Positions 1 through 5,180 are shown, counted from the stretch's first letter. The stretch: 5,180 nucleotides of DNA from Candidatus Cloacimonadota bacterium (GCA_023230245.1 JALNXT010000135.1:1-5180), one strand, 5' to 3'. Notes: generated by a model from the sequence alone, not told the origin. A program made the numbers and translations.

Positions 1-66
1 AAGCCTGATGGCGGTTTCATATCCACCGGGACCTCCACCAATGATAATTACAGTCGTATCTTGCAT
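1..66 (-). CDS. FAD/NAD(P)-dependent flavoprotein, probably dihydrolipoamide dehydrogenase family (N-terminal 22 residues only)
   Basis: The first 22 codons of a minus-strand gene that runs off the left edge. The visible protein begins MQDTTVIIIGGGPGGYETAI. It is a short beta strand followed by the dinucleotide-binding motif G10-x-G12-x-x-G15, which binds the ADP part of FAD at the N terminus of class I pyridine nucleotide-disulfide oxidoreductases. The GGGPGGY form followed by an Ala-Ile-Arg helix is most typical of dihydrolipoamide dehydrogenase, the E3 component of 2-oxoacid dehydrogenase and glycine cleavage complexes. Related flavoproteins (thioredoxin-reductase-like, glutathione-reductase-like) cannot be excluded, because the redox-active CxxxxC lies outside the window. 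The ATG directly abuts the rpoN stop (TAAATG), and an AGGAG ribosome-binding site lies 7 nt upstream inside the rpoN 3' end. The gene is therefore very likely the third cistron of the lptB-rpoN operon. The fold assignment is firm; the exact enzyme is inferred. Confidence 0.75.
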   Translation of the reverse strand, partial: MQDTTVIIIGGGPGGYETAIRL

Positions 67-1524
67 TTATGATCTCCTGAGATGGCTGTTAAGAATACCC
101 AGTTCATCTCGGTATTTAGTAATAATCCGTCTGGAGATATTCAATCCCTCATCTTTAAGCTTGTCAACCAGATCCTGGTCACTTAAGGGTTTCTTCTTAT
201 TTTCCAGCTCAATGATGCGAATGATTTTCGATTTCACTCTTTGTCGTGAGATGGTTTGGTAATCATCATCTAATCCCGCTGTAGAGGTAAAGAAATCCTT
301 AAAGGCATATATTCCATAGGGAGTTTCAGCATATTTATGTTTTACCACTCTGCTGATCGTAGATTCGCTTACTCCCAAATCCTGTGCTATCACGGAATAA
401 GTGAGAGGCTGCATCTGCCCGCTGCCTAAATAAAAGAAATCATATTGGTGTTTAATTATGGACAAAGACACCCTTTCCAAGGTTCGCATCCTCATAAATA
501 TAGACTTGATGAGAAACTTGGCAGAGTTAATCCTTTCCCGCACAAACTGCATCGCCTCTTTGTCAAAATATCCTCTGTTAATCATCTTTCGATACCGGGG
601 ACTGATGATAATATTGGGAGTAATCTGATCGTTGATGATCACCACATATTCATTATCGATGAATTTCAAGGTTACATCCGGAAACACATAAGCTGCACTT
701 GAGACTAGGATACGCAACCCAGGCTTAGGATCCAGCTTGGAGATTTGTTCTTTCGCAGCCATGATGGTATCTTCTGAAACGCCTAAAACAGAGGCTATTT
801 TCTGATATCGTCTATGAATAAGGTTATCAAACTGATCGCTCACTAAACTACAGATTATCCTATTCTCTATCTGTTCTTCAGTAAGCTGTGCCATCAGGCA
901 CTCGGTAAGGTCACGGGCACTTATTCCCTGTGGACTTAAGCTCATAACCATCTGATGTAGCTCTTCGGAACGGGTTGCTGCGATATGATATTTCCTTCCC
1001 ATGTTTTGGACATTAAAGCCTTTGGGAAGAAATCCGTAGATATCGCAGGAATCAATCAAATCCGTCACAAAATCTATCTCGTTATCTGGCAGGTTAAGGG
1101 GAAAAAGCTGTTCCAAAAACTTTTCTTTCGTGTTTTCTTCGTAACGAATCAGGGATTCTGTATGTTCAGTTTCGCTATCGCCATGCCATGCTTCGTAGCC
1201 GGAGTGATAGTCATTCCAATTATCCAGTATTTCAGTTAATTCACGTGCCTCAGCAATGTTTTCACAGTGGTTTTCTGGATCAGTTCCATCTTCCAGGGTG
1301 GCATTACTCTCAGGGGAGGGTTGTTCAAAGTTACTCTCATCTATATCATCTTCGTCTTTTTCTTCTCTTAACTCAAGAAGGGGATTGTTTACCAGTTCCT
1401 GTTTTATATAGCTCTCAAGTTCCAAGATAGGAAGGGCAAGCATCTTTAGGGATTGCAGCATCTTGGGCTTTAGAGCCAACTCTTGTTTTTGTCTTAGGGA
1501 AAGGAACTGATCCATTGGACTCAT
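67..1524 (-). CDS. rpoN: RNA polymerase sigma-54 factor RpoN
   Basis: Sigma-54 directs core RNA polymerase to -24/-12 promoters and needs an AAA+ activator to open DNA. The 485 residues are typical of the family and all regions are present. Region I (about 5-52) is Gln/Leu-rich, ending in NNPLLEL, and is the activator-contacting part. Region II (about 53-90) is acidic. The core-binding domain includes PQGISARDLTECL (198-210) and LDPKPG (264-269), followed by the conserved FLIKSIFMRMRTLERV stretch (337-352). The helix-turn-helix for the -12 element is at about 373-410 (IAQDLGVSESTISRVVKHKY). The RpoN box that reads the -24 element is SRRIITKYRD (464-473), against the textbook ARRTVAKYRE: divergent, but Arg-Arg, Lys-Tyr-Arg and the acidic end are kept. 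The ATG overlaps the lptB stop as ATGA, and no strong Shine-Dalgarno is visible, so translational coupling is likely. An in-frame ATG three codons downstream (1515) is an alternative start. A TAA stop is followed immediately by the next gene's ATG. Confidence 0.97.
   Translation of the reverse strand: MSPMDQFLSLRQKQELALKPKMLQSLKMLALPILELESYIKQELVNNPLLELREEKDEDDIDESNFEQPSPESNATLEDGTDPENHCENIAEARELTEILDNWNDYHSGYEAWHGDSETEHTESLIRYEENTKEKFLEQLFPLNLPDNEIDFVTDLIDSCDIYGFLPKGFNVQNMGRKYHIAATRSEELHQMVMSLSPQGISARDLTECLMAQLTEEQIENRIICSLVSDQFDNLIHRRYQKIASVLGVSEDTIMAAKEQISKLDPKPGLRILVSSAAYVFPDVTLKFIDNEYVVIINDQITPNIIISPRYRKMINRGYFDKEAMQFVRERINSAKFLIKSIFMRMRTLERVSLSIIKHQYDFFYLGSGQMQPLTYSVIAQDLGVSESTISRVVKHKYAETPYGIYAFKDFFTSTAGLDDDYQTISRQRVKSKIIRIIELENKKKPLSDQDLVDKLKDEGLNISRRIITKYRDELGILNSHLRRS
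74..78 (-). promoter_or_regulatory. Shine-Dalgarno site of the flavoprotein gene, inside the rpoN 3' end
   Basis: AGGAG on the minus strand, 7 nt before the ATG at 66-64. It lies within the last codons of rpoN, which supports the chosen start and suggests that ribosomes finishing rpoN can feed the next gene. It is clearly stronger than the weak or absent sites in front of rpoN and lptB. Confidence 0.75.
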
Positions 1525-2270
1525 AGCTTCTGCTCGAAGGGGCTTGCCATAAATCTATCTCCCAAGTAAAACTCCCTGACTTTCTCATCGTTAATCAGCT
1601 CCATTGAAGTGCCCGATACAATGATTTTACCTTCATATATAATATAAGCGCGATTCACTATTTTCAAAGTCTCAATCGCATTATGGTCGGTAATCATAAT
1701 GCCAATGTTTTTATCCCGTAGTTTGCCAATGATATCCTGAATGTCAGACACCGCGATGGGATCTACCCCGGCGAAAGGCTCGTCCATAAAGATAAAAGTA
1801 GGCTTGGTTACCAAGGCTCTGGTAATCTCTAATTTACGGCGTTCTCCACCAGACAAAGTATATGCTTTTTGTTTGGCAACGTGAGTCAGGTTCAGCTCTT
1901 CCAGAGATTCTTCCAGCCTCGTTTTCTGCTCCTTGCGAGACAGTTTAAGGGTTTGTAGGATAGCCATGATGTTATCTTCCACACTCAGCTTGGCAAAAAT
2001 GGAAGGGGCTTGCGCGAGATAACCTAAGCCGAGACGAGCACGTTTATACATGGGCTTGTGAGATATATCGGTAGTGTCAAAAAATACTTTTCCTCTGTTA
2101 GGCTTGGCTAAACCTATAATCATATAAAAAGTAGTGGTCTTTCCTGCCCCATTGGGGCCAAGAATTCCTACCACCTCACCCTGGCTCATTTCCATAGAAA
2201 GATCGTTCACCACGGTGCGTTTCCCGTATATCTTAACGAGGTTTTCTGCTCTAATCTTATGCATTTCCAT
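1521..2270 (-). CDS. lptB: Lipopolysaccharide export ABC transporter ATP-binding protein LptB
   Basis: Cytoplasmic ATPase that forms a dimer on the LptF/LptG membrane proteins and powers extraction of lipopolysaccharide from the inner membrane towards the periplasmic Lpt bridge. The 249 residues match the family (241 in E. coli). Visible motifs are Walker A GPNGAGKTT (38-46), Q-loop Gln87 in GYLAQAPSIF, ABC signature LSGGERRKLEI (139-149), Walker B FIFMDEPF (159-166) with catalytic Glu164, D-loop AGVDP (167-171) and switch His196 in TDHNA. TTTFYMI after Walker A, SIFAKLSVEDN and the C-terminal VREFYLGDRF are characteristic of LptB rather than of the related branched-chain amino-acid transporter ATPases (LivF/LivG). 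No Shine-Dalgarno precedes the ATG at 2270. An ATG at 2264 (residue 3) is an alternative start. It is the first gene of the operon and overlaps rpoN by 4 nt, the lptB-rpoN order seen in many Gram-negative bacteria. LptA, LptC, LptF and LptG are not in this window. Confidence 0.96.
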   Translation of the reverse strand: MEMHKIRAENLVKIYGKRTVVNDLSMEMSQGEVVGILGPNGAGKTTTFYMIIGLAKPNRGKVFFDTTDISHKPMYKRARLGLGYLAQAPSIFAKLSVEDNIMAILQTLKLSRKEQKTRLEESLEELNLTHVAKQKAYTLSGGERRKLEITRALVTKPTFIFMDEPFAGVDPIAVSDIQDIIGKLRDKNIGIMITDHNAIETLKIVNRAYIIYEGKIIVSGTSMELINDEKVREFYLGDRFMASPFEQKL

Positions 2271-2280
2271 TACGATTTGT

Positions 2281-2308
2281 AATCTAATCGGAGTGCTTAT
2301 TTTGTCAA
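2281..2308 (-). promoter_or_regulatory. Candidate sigma-70-type promoter for the lptB-rpoN operon
   Basis: On the minus strand a perfect -35 TTGACA (2308-2303) is followed after 16 nt by TAGATT (2286-2281), which matches TATAAT at 4 of 6 positions. The normal distance would place transcription start near 2274, only about 4 nt before the lptB ATG at 2270. That agrees with the absence of a Shine-Dalgarno there and would make the transcript nearly leaderless. The position is plausible, but the promoter preferences of this organism are unknown. Confidence 0.45.
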
Positions 2309-2559
2309 GAAATACTTCTATCTGGATTGAAATTTGCTAAGGGCTCACAAAACGCCATCTTGGTAAAGAGCTATCATTGGCTCAGTTGCCTTGTTTGGGG
2401 TATTGCTGGCAATTCTATCGCTCGCTTTACCTCAAAGCAGTTTCAGTTTCCAAATTTCATAGCAAGCTCCACCTTGATCCCCAAAAGAGGGAGATGGGTG
2501 GGAGTTGATAGCGATAAAGCAGCAGGGATAATAAGCATTCCTTACATCTTTTATTCACT
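2309..2559. other. Gene-free stretch with GC-rich, hairpin-prone sequence, function unknown
   Basis: No gene is supported here. A plus-strand frame of 96 codons (2327-2617) uses a TTG start, has no ribosome-binding site and runs through the terminator, so it is probably chance. On the minus strand a 31-codon frame starts with ATG near 2532 and stops at TGA near 2440, with no properly spaced ribosome-binding site. From 2341 to 2520 the sequence is about 47% G+C by my count, well above the roughly 34% of the other intergenic gap (4081-4320). Hairpins can be drawn: GCTTT/AAAGC (2424-2428 with 2434-2438), CCACC/GGTGG (2469-2473 with 2497-2501) enclosing a CCC/GGG inner stem, and a long-range TTTGGGG/CCCCAAA pair (2394-2400 with 2479-2485). 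It could be a structured RNA, an intergenic repeat unit, a decayed gene, or nothing. Confidence 0.4.
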
Positions 2560-2593
2560 AAAAAAGAAAGCCCCGAACAAAAGTCCGGGGCTT
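2560..2593 (-). terminator. Intrinsic terminator after the complete LamG-domain gene
   Basis: Read on the minus strand, an 8-bp stem AAGCCCCG/CGGGGCTT (arms 2593-2586 and 2575-2568) continues past one mismatch with two more pairs to a 4-base TTTT loop. It is followed at once by a T-rich run (TCTTTTTT, 2567-2560). It begins about 25 nt after the TAG stop of the gene at 2619-4013 and separates that gene from lptB. The A-run that would be needed for a matching plus-strand terminator is absent, so it acts on minus-strand transcripts. Confidence 0.9.
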
Positions 2594-2612
2594 CTATATC
2601 ACTTGTTAACCT
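2589..2612 (-). repeat. 24-nt 3' element, copy 1, between stop codon and terminator
   Basis: On the minus strand it reads AGGTTAACAAGTGATAT (2612-2596), then AGAAGCC (2595-2589), the second part being the first arm of the terminator stem. It matches the copy at 4347-4370 in 23 of 24 positions; the one difference is A here against G there at the start of the last seven bases. It starts 6 nt after the TAG stop. The flanks, including the terminator loop and the coding ends, are not alike. Confidence 0.85.
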
Positions 2613-2618
2613 TTTAAT

Positions 2619-4013
2619 CTACTTAATAATCACCACTTTACGCATGGAGTTTTCCCACCCAGCCTGCATCTTAATATAATAGATGCCGGTGGGGCAGTTG
2701 TTACCACTGCTGTCTTTGCCATCCCATCTAGAGTTGTAACTACCATCATTCTTAAAGCCTTCGACAAAGCTATTCACCATCTGTCCGCGGGAATTGAATA
2801 TCTTGAACTTCACATCGGCAGCTTTGGTAAGGGTGTAGCTGATTACAGAATAAGGGGTGATAGGGTTAGGATAGATAGATTTTATCCCTGATACAGCTAC
2901 TATCCCTGGAACTTGGGGGGCTTCACCTGTGCTGCTGTAATATACAGAGGTGGGGCCATGGCTGACAGTTGTGCCATCCAAATCCTGAACTTGTAGCCAA
3001 TAGTAATAGGTGCCGTCTTCTGCCAGTTCGTTATCGGTATATTGATAAACTTGCTGCATCGCTGTATTGGTAGCATTAATCATTTCGCAAATCTGTACGG
3101 CATTTGTCCACTCACTACCCAAAGAACGGTAAAGGTAATATCCACTTACGCCAGTTTCAGATTGAGTTATCCATTTCACGGTTACATAGTTTTCTGCTGT
3201 AAGTGTTGCAGTGAAAGAGGAAAGCTCAACCGGCAGAGAAATATCATCTAATGTCTTGCCGGGTGCCCATGCAGGAGAAGGATTGGCGACAGAGCCGTTT
3301 TGGGCTGTGCCATTATGGGCGGGAGAAACGCTGTCATAGGCTGTACTTCCCGTGTTTTCATCCAGTTTCCAATTACCTACCAACCCGACAGCAGGTGCAA
3401 GACCTGTTTTGTCATAGTTTGCTGAGATTTCTGCCGCCGTACGGACATAATTCCATACGCGCACTTCATCGATCGTGCCATAGAAACCACCACCAAAGCC
3501 AGGTCTTAGATCTCCAATGGTTAAGATGCTACCCCATGTTGTTGCTTGGGTTCCTGTCTTTCCGGTGCCGGTATAGTTTACGACGGGTGTCCCATTCACA
3601 TACAGCTTTACGTCACCAGGTCTGGTTACCGAAACGGCAACGTGATACCAGGTGCCTGCTTGTAAACTCAAGTTTGTCGTCGTAATTACTGCAGTATTAT
3701 CGCTAAATGAGCGAACTATAATTTCAGTTCCACGCTGTGTTACCCAGAGAGCTTTAGCAGTACCTGCTGTAGAAGCGAATATGGTTCTTCCGTATGTTCT
3801 AGCATTCCCAGAGGCGGCAATGGCTACGTCAGTAGGCTTCATCCAAGCTTCCATGGTGAATTGCGTTGAAATTTGTGGAGTTGGAGTATTTAGGTTGCCA
3901 ATGGCAACACAATCATTCACTCCATCAAACGTCAGGGCATTGTTTTGACCAAATAAACCACCTACTAAACAAACCAAAATAAAGGCAGCAATGTAAAGTA
4001 CTTTGAACTTCAT
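2619..4013 (-). CDS. Secreted LamG-domain protein with type IX-like C-terminal sorting tail
   Basis: A complete 464-residue exported protein of unknown specific function. A signal peptide spans about 1-23 (Lys-rich start, hydrophobic AAFILVCLVGGLFG core). Residues about 24-220 form a concanavalin-like LamG domain, with ALTFDGVNDCVAIGN (26-40) at the start, TWYHVAVSV in the middle and GTIDEVRVWNYVRTAAEI (179-196) near the end. Such domains often bind carbohydrates, but the ligand is not evident. Residues about 258-358 are a fibronectin-like module starting DISLPVELSSF, with KWITQSETGVSGYYLYR and ending in TYYYWLQVQDLDG. Residues about 378-464 form a tail with YPNP (381-384), the FlgD-like NSRGQMV and GIYYIKM, and a C-terminal KVVIIK. 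In Bacteroidota such tails direct type IX secretion and surface attachment; use of that route here is inferred. The start is fixed by AAGGAGGG 5 nt upstream. It is a paralogue of the next gene to the right, and a terminator on each side makes it probably monocistronic. Confidence 0.93.
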   Translation of the reverse strand: MKFKVLYIAAFILVCLVGGLFGQNNALTFDGVNDCVAIGNLNTPTPQISTQFTMEAWMKPTDVAIAASGNARTYGRTIFASTAGTAKALWVTQRGTEIIVRSFSDNTAVITTTNLSLQAGTWYHVAVSVTRPGDVKLYVNGTPVVNYTGTGKTGTQATTWGSILTIGDLRPGFGGGFYGTIDEVRVWNYVRTAAEISANYDKTGLAPAVGLVGNWKLDENTGSTAYDSVSPAHNGTAQNGSVANPSPAWAPGKTLDDISLPVELSSFTATLTAENYVTVKWITQSETGVSGYYLYRSLGSEWTNAVQICEMINATNTAMQQVYQYTDNELAEDGTYYYWLQVQDLDGTTVSHGPTSVYYSSTGEAPQVPGIVAVSGIKSIYPNPITPYSVISYTLTKAADVKFKIFNSRGQMVNSFVEGFKNDGSYNSRWDGKDSSGNNCPTGIYYIKMQAGWENSMRKVVIIK

Positions 4014-4018
4014 GGTTC

Positions 4019-4025
4019 CCTCCTT
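4019..4025 (-). promoter_or_regulatory. Strong Shine-Dalgarno site of the complete LamG-domain gene
   Basis: AAGGAGG on the minus strand, 5 nt before the ATG at 4013. It is the strongest ribosome-binding site in the window and suggests efficient translation of this secreted protein. It also fixes the start immediately before the signal peptide. Confidence 0.85.
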
Positions 4026-4318
4026 AAAGGAATCTGATTGGTTAGCACAATGTGGCGTTCTACATTTCCGCCACTCCTATCTATGAAAAACGCTATGCGA
4101 TGAATTGCACCCTATACAAAATAGCTAATGCGACCCTAAAAGCAAGTTCTATATATTGGAAAGAATATTCTTAAGCTTCTACTCGAATGATCTTTGAGTA
4201 AGTATATAATGATTCGCTAAAGTTCTTGCTACTATTTTAGAAGATCATTCCACATTGAGTATTAACTGGGGCAACAACTCGAAATATAACACAGGAAAAC
4301 TTAAAACTCACGCTCATC
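4026..4318. other. AT-rich intergenic gap and presumed 5' leader of the complete LamG-domain gene
   Basis: No gene is seen on either strand. The gap is about 34% G+C. Because a terminator closes the upstream gene at 4319, the promoter for the gene at 2619-4013 should lie here, yet no strong -35/-10 pair is visible. The best weak candidate on the minus strand is TTGCTT followed after 16 nt by TATTTT (about 4116-4143), and I would not rely on it. Other structure includes a 6-bp hairpin GTGGCG/CGCCAC (4052-4057 with 4069-4074) in the probable leader, a 10-bp inverted repeat GAATGATCTT/AAGATCATTC (4185-4194 with 4241-4250), a 12-bp palindrome AAGAATATTCTT (4161-4172), and TAGGGT twice, 24 nt apart on the minus strand. 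I saw no sigma-54 -24/-12 element. Confidence 0.5.
4052..4074 (-). promoter_or_regulatory. Hairpin in the presumed 5' leader of the complete LamG-domain gene
   Basis: Perfect 6-bp GC-rich stem GTGGCG/CGCCAC with an 11-nt loop, about 38 nt upstream of the start codon and about 27 nt upstream of the ribosome-binding site. No T-run follows on the minus strand, so it is not a terminator. It could stabilise the leader or act as an operator; no function is demonstrated. Confidence 0.3.
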
Positions 4319-4353
4319 AAAAAGGAAGCCATGGAGATCAGGCCAAGGCTTCC
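4319..4353 (-). terminator. Intrinsic terminator after the partial LamG-domain gene
   Basis: Read on the minus strand, a 7-bp stem GGAAGCC/GGCTTCC (arms 4353-4347 and 4330-4324) continues after an A/A-type mismatch with a TGG/CCA inner stem. It is followed by five T (4323-4319). It begins about 22 nt after the TAG stop at 4376-4378. The U-tract is shorter than in the other terminator, but the layout is the same. Confidence 0.82.
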
Positions 4354-4370
4354 ATATCACTTGTTAACCT
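4347..4370 (-). repeat. 24-nt 3' element, copy 2, between stop codon and terminator
   Basis: Same element as at 2589-2612, with 23 of 24 positions identical. It begins 5 nt after the TAG stop of the partial gene and its last part forms the first arm of the terminator stem. The conserved AGGTTAACAAGTGATAT portion is identical in both copies and lies outside the stem, so terminator pairing alone does not explain its conservation. Confidence 0.85.
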
Positions 4371-4375
4371 GTAAA

Positions 4376-5180
4376 CTATTTTATGATAACCATCTTTTTG
4401 GTGATATTCATCGAAGGGGTAGCAAGCTTGTAGAAATAGATTCCGTTGCCACATGCATTACCCTTGCTGTCGTTACCATTCCAGTTAAGAGAGTTTATCC
4501 CTTCATTTACTGGGAAGGTTTTAACTGCTTGTCCAAGGATGTTATAGATCGTTACATTACCCTTTTCTCCAGCTTTAACAGTCACTTCAATGTTTGTGTT
4601 GTTATTCGCTTTGAAGGGGTTGGGGTAGGCGTTGTTCATGGTTGTTAGTTCCGGAAGAACTGGAACTACAGTGCCTGAAAGATATACACTGACAGGTCCG
4701 TAGAAAGTGGTGTGATCCATATCGATGCTTTCTAGCCAATAGTAATAAGTATCGCCAATCGTTACTTCGGTATCAGTAAGATTGTATATCTGTGTGGTAC
4801 TTGTATTGGTTGCGTCGATTATATTGGAGGTAATTGATATAGCAGTAGCTTGATCAAGGGTACCGTTACGATACATGCGATAACCTACTAATCCTGTTTC
4901 AGATTGGGTTACCCATTTCAAGGTAACATAGTTCTCGGCTGTTAAAGCAGCACTGAAAGAGCTGAGTTCCACGGGCAGGGAAATATCAGGCCCGTCACTC
5001 CACTGAGGACCATTAGCATAACCGCTGGGTAATAGCGCACCATTAAAACTTCCTGTTTCATCGGTTGCAGTCTGGCTAGGCGCGATTTCGTTGAATTTAT
5101 AGTATGCAATTAAGCCGCCCTGAGGAGTTGACAATTCTCGATTATATTCATCTGCAATTTGAACTGCTGTACGAGCTACA
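4376..5180 (-). CDS. Secreted LamG-domain protein with type IX-like C-terminal sorting tail (C-terminal part, gene continues beyond right edge)
   Basis: The last 267 residues of a larger protein. The frame stays open to the window edge, and the residues upstream of the TTG at 5134 (VARTAVQIADEYNRE) read as the end of a LamG domain, matching VRTAAEISANY in the neighbour. That TTG is therefore an internal leucine and not a start. In the visible part, residues 1-about 65 are the LamG end and linker (GGLIAYYKFNE, then GPQWSDG). Next comes the DISLPVELSSF fibronectin-like module with KWVTQSETGLVGYRMYR and TYYYWLESIDMDH. The tail has NAYPNPF, TIYNILGQAVKTF and GIYFYKL, ending KMVIIK. In the 38 residues from SLPVELSSF onward it matches the neighbour at 30 positions, so the two are clear paralogues, although the DNA has drifted at many third positions. 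It presumably carries a signal peptide outside the window. Stop TAG. The ligand and exact role are unknown; surface display by a type IX-like route is inferred. Confidence 0.9.
   Translation of the reverse strand, partial: VARTAVQIADEYNRELSTPQGGLIAYYKFNEIAPSQTATDETGSFNGALLPSGYANGPQWSDGPDISLPVELSSFSAALTAENYVTLKWVTQSETGLVGYRMYRNGTLDQATAISITSNIIDATNTSTTQIYNLTDTEVTIGDTYYYWLESIDMDHTTFYGPVSVYLSGTVVPVLPELTTMNNAYPNPFKANNNTNIEVTVKAGEKGNVTIYNILGQAVKTFPVNEGINSLNWNGNDSKGNACGNGIYFYKLATPSMNITKKMVIIK

Noticed and set aside
4..30. Lipoprotein signal at Cys15 of the complete LamG-domain protein
   Set aside because: The residues before Cys15 (FILV) lack the small residue at -1 required for a lipobox; an ordinary signal peptide fits better. 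The coordinates given here are residue numbers in that protein.
2440..2532. Minus-strand 31-codon ATG frame in the same gap
   Set aside because: A purine-rich GGA touches the ATG with no spacing, an in-frame stop lies just upstream, and the composition gives no sign of a real small protein; kept only as part of the unexplained-stretch finding.
2327..2617. Plus-strand open frame of 96 codons between lptB and the LamG-domain gene
   Set aside because: TTG start, no ribosome-binding site, runs across the minus-strand terminator and has no recognisable domain.
3251..3685. Plus-strand open frame of 144 codons opposite the LamG-domain gene
   Set aside because: Antisense shadow of a well-supported gene; low-complexity Arg/His/Leu-rich product without domains or ribosome-binding site.
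4026..4318. Sigma-54 (-24/-12) promoter upstream of the complete LamG-domain gene, prompted by nearby rpoN
   Set aside because: TGGC-like and TTGC-like fragments exist, but none are at the required spacing on the minus strand.
5132..5134. TTG as the start codon of the right-hand secreted protein
   Set aside because: The frame continues upstream to the window edge with LamG-like residues that align to the paralogue, so this is an internal leucine codon.
2619..5180. Recent tandem duplication of the two LamG-domain genes
   Set aside because: Protein similarity is clear, but the DNA differs at many third codon positions and the LamG parts differ more, so the duplication is old; only the 24-nt 3' element is nearly identical.
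1..5180. CRISPR array, tRNA, rRNA or insertion sequence
   Set aside because: No regularly spaced repeats, cloverleaf, ribosomal RNA sequence, transposase or terminal inverted repeats were seen on either strand.

Overview
The window looks like part of a chromosome from a member of the FCB group of Gram-negative bacteria, most likely a Cloacimonadota-type organism. The evidence is an lptB-rpoN pair beside secreted multidomain proteins that have a LamG-like domain, a 'DISLPVELSSF...' fibronectin-like module and a 'YPNP' C-terminal tail of the type IX sorting / FlgD-like kind. The placement is an inference from protein style; no marker in the window fixes the phylum. All supported genes lie on the minus strand, so transcription runs from high to low coordinates.

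Right part (about 4319-5180): the 3' portion of a secreted or surface protein gene, open to the right edge of the window, closed by a TAG stop and an intrinsic terminator. Next comes an AT-rich gap of about 290 bases, then a complete paralogue (2619-4013). The paralogue has a signal peptide, LamG-like domain, the same LPVELSSF module and the same kind of C-terminal tail, and it also ends at TAG followed by an intrinsic terminator. Both genes carry a nearly identical 24-nt element 5-6 nt after the stop, leading into the terminator stem.

Centre (2271-2618): a gene-free stretch. It holds the terminator just described, about 190 bases of comparatively GC-rich and hairpin-prone sequence with no assigned function, and a good sigma-70-like promoter facing lptB that would give a nearly leaderless transcript.

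Left part (1-2270): a tightly packed operon of lptB (ATPase of the lipopolysaccharide export machine), rpoN (sigma-54) and the first 22 codons of a flavoprotein that looks like dihydrolipoamide dehydrogenase. The junctions are ATGA (4-nt overlap) and TAAATG (no gap), so translation is probably coupled. lptB implies an outer membrane with lipopolysaccharide or a related glycolipid. The two tail-bearing proteins would have to cross or be displayed on that membrane, but the sequence shows no direct regulatory link between the two regions, and I found no convincing sigma-54 promoter in the gaps. I did not find a clearly new multi-gene system; the most notable unexplained signals are the repeated 3' element and the GC-rich gap before lptB.
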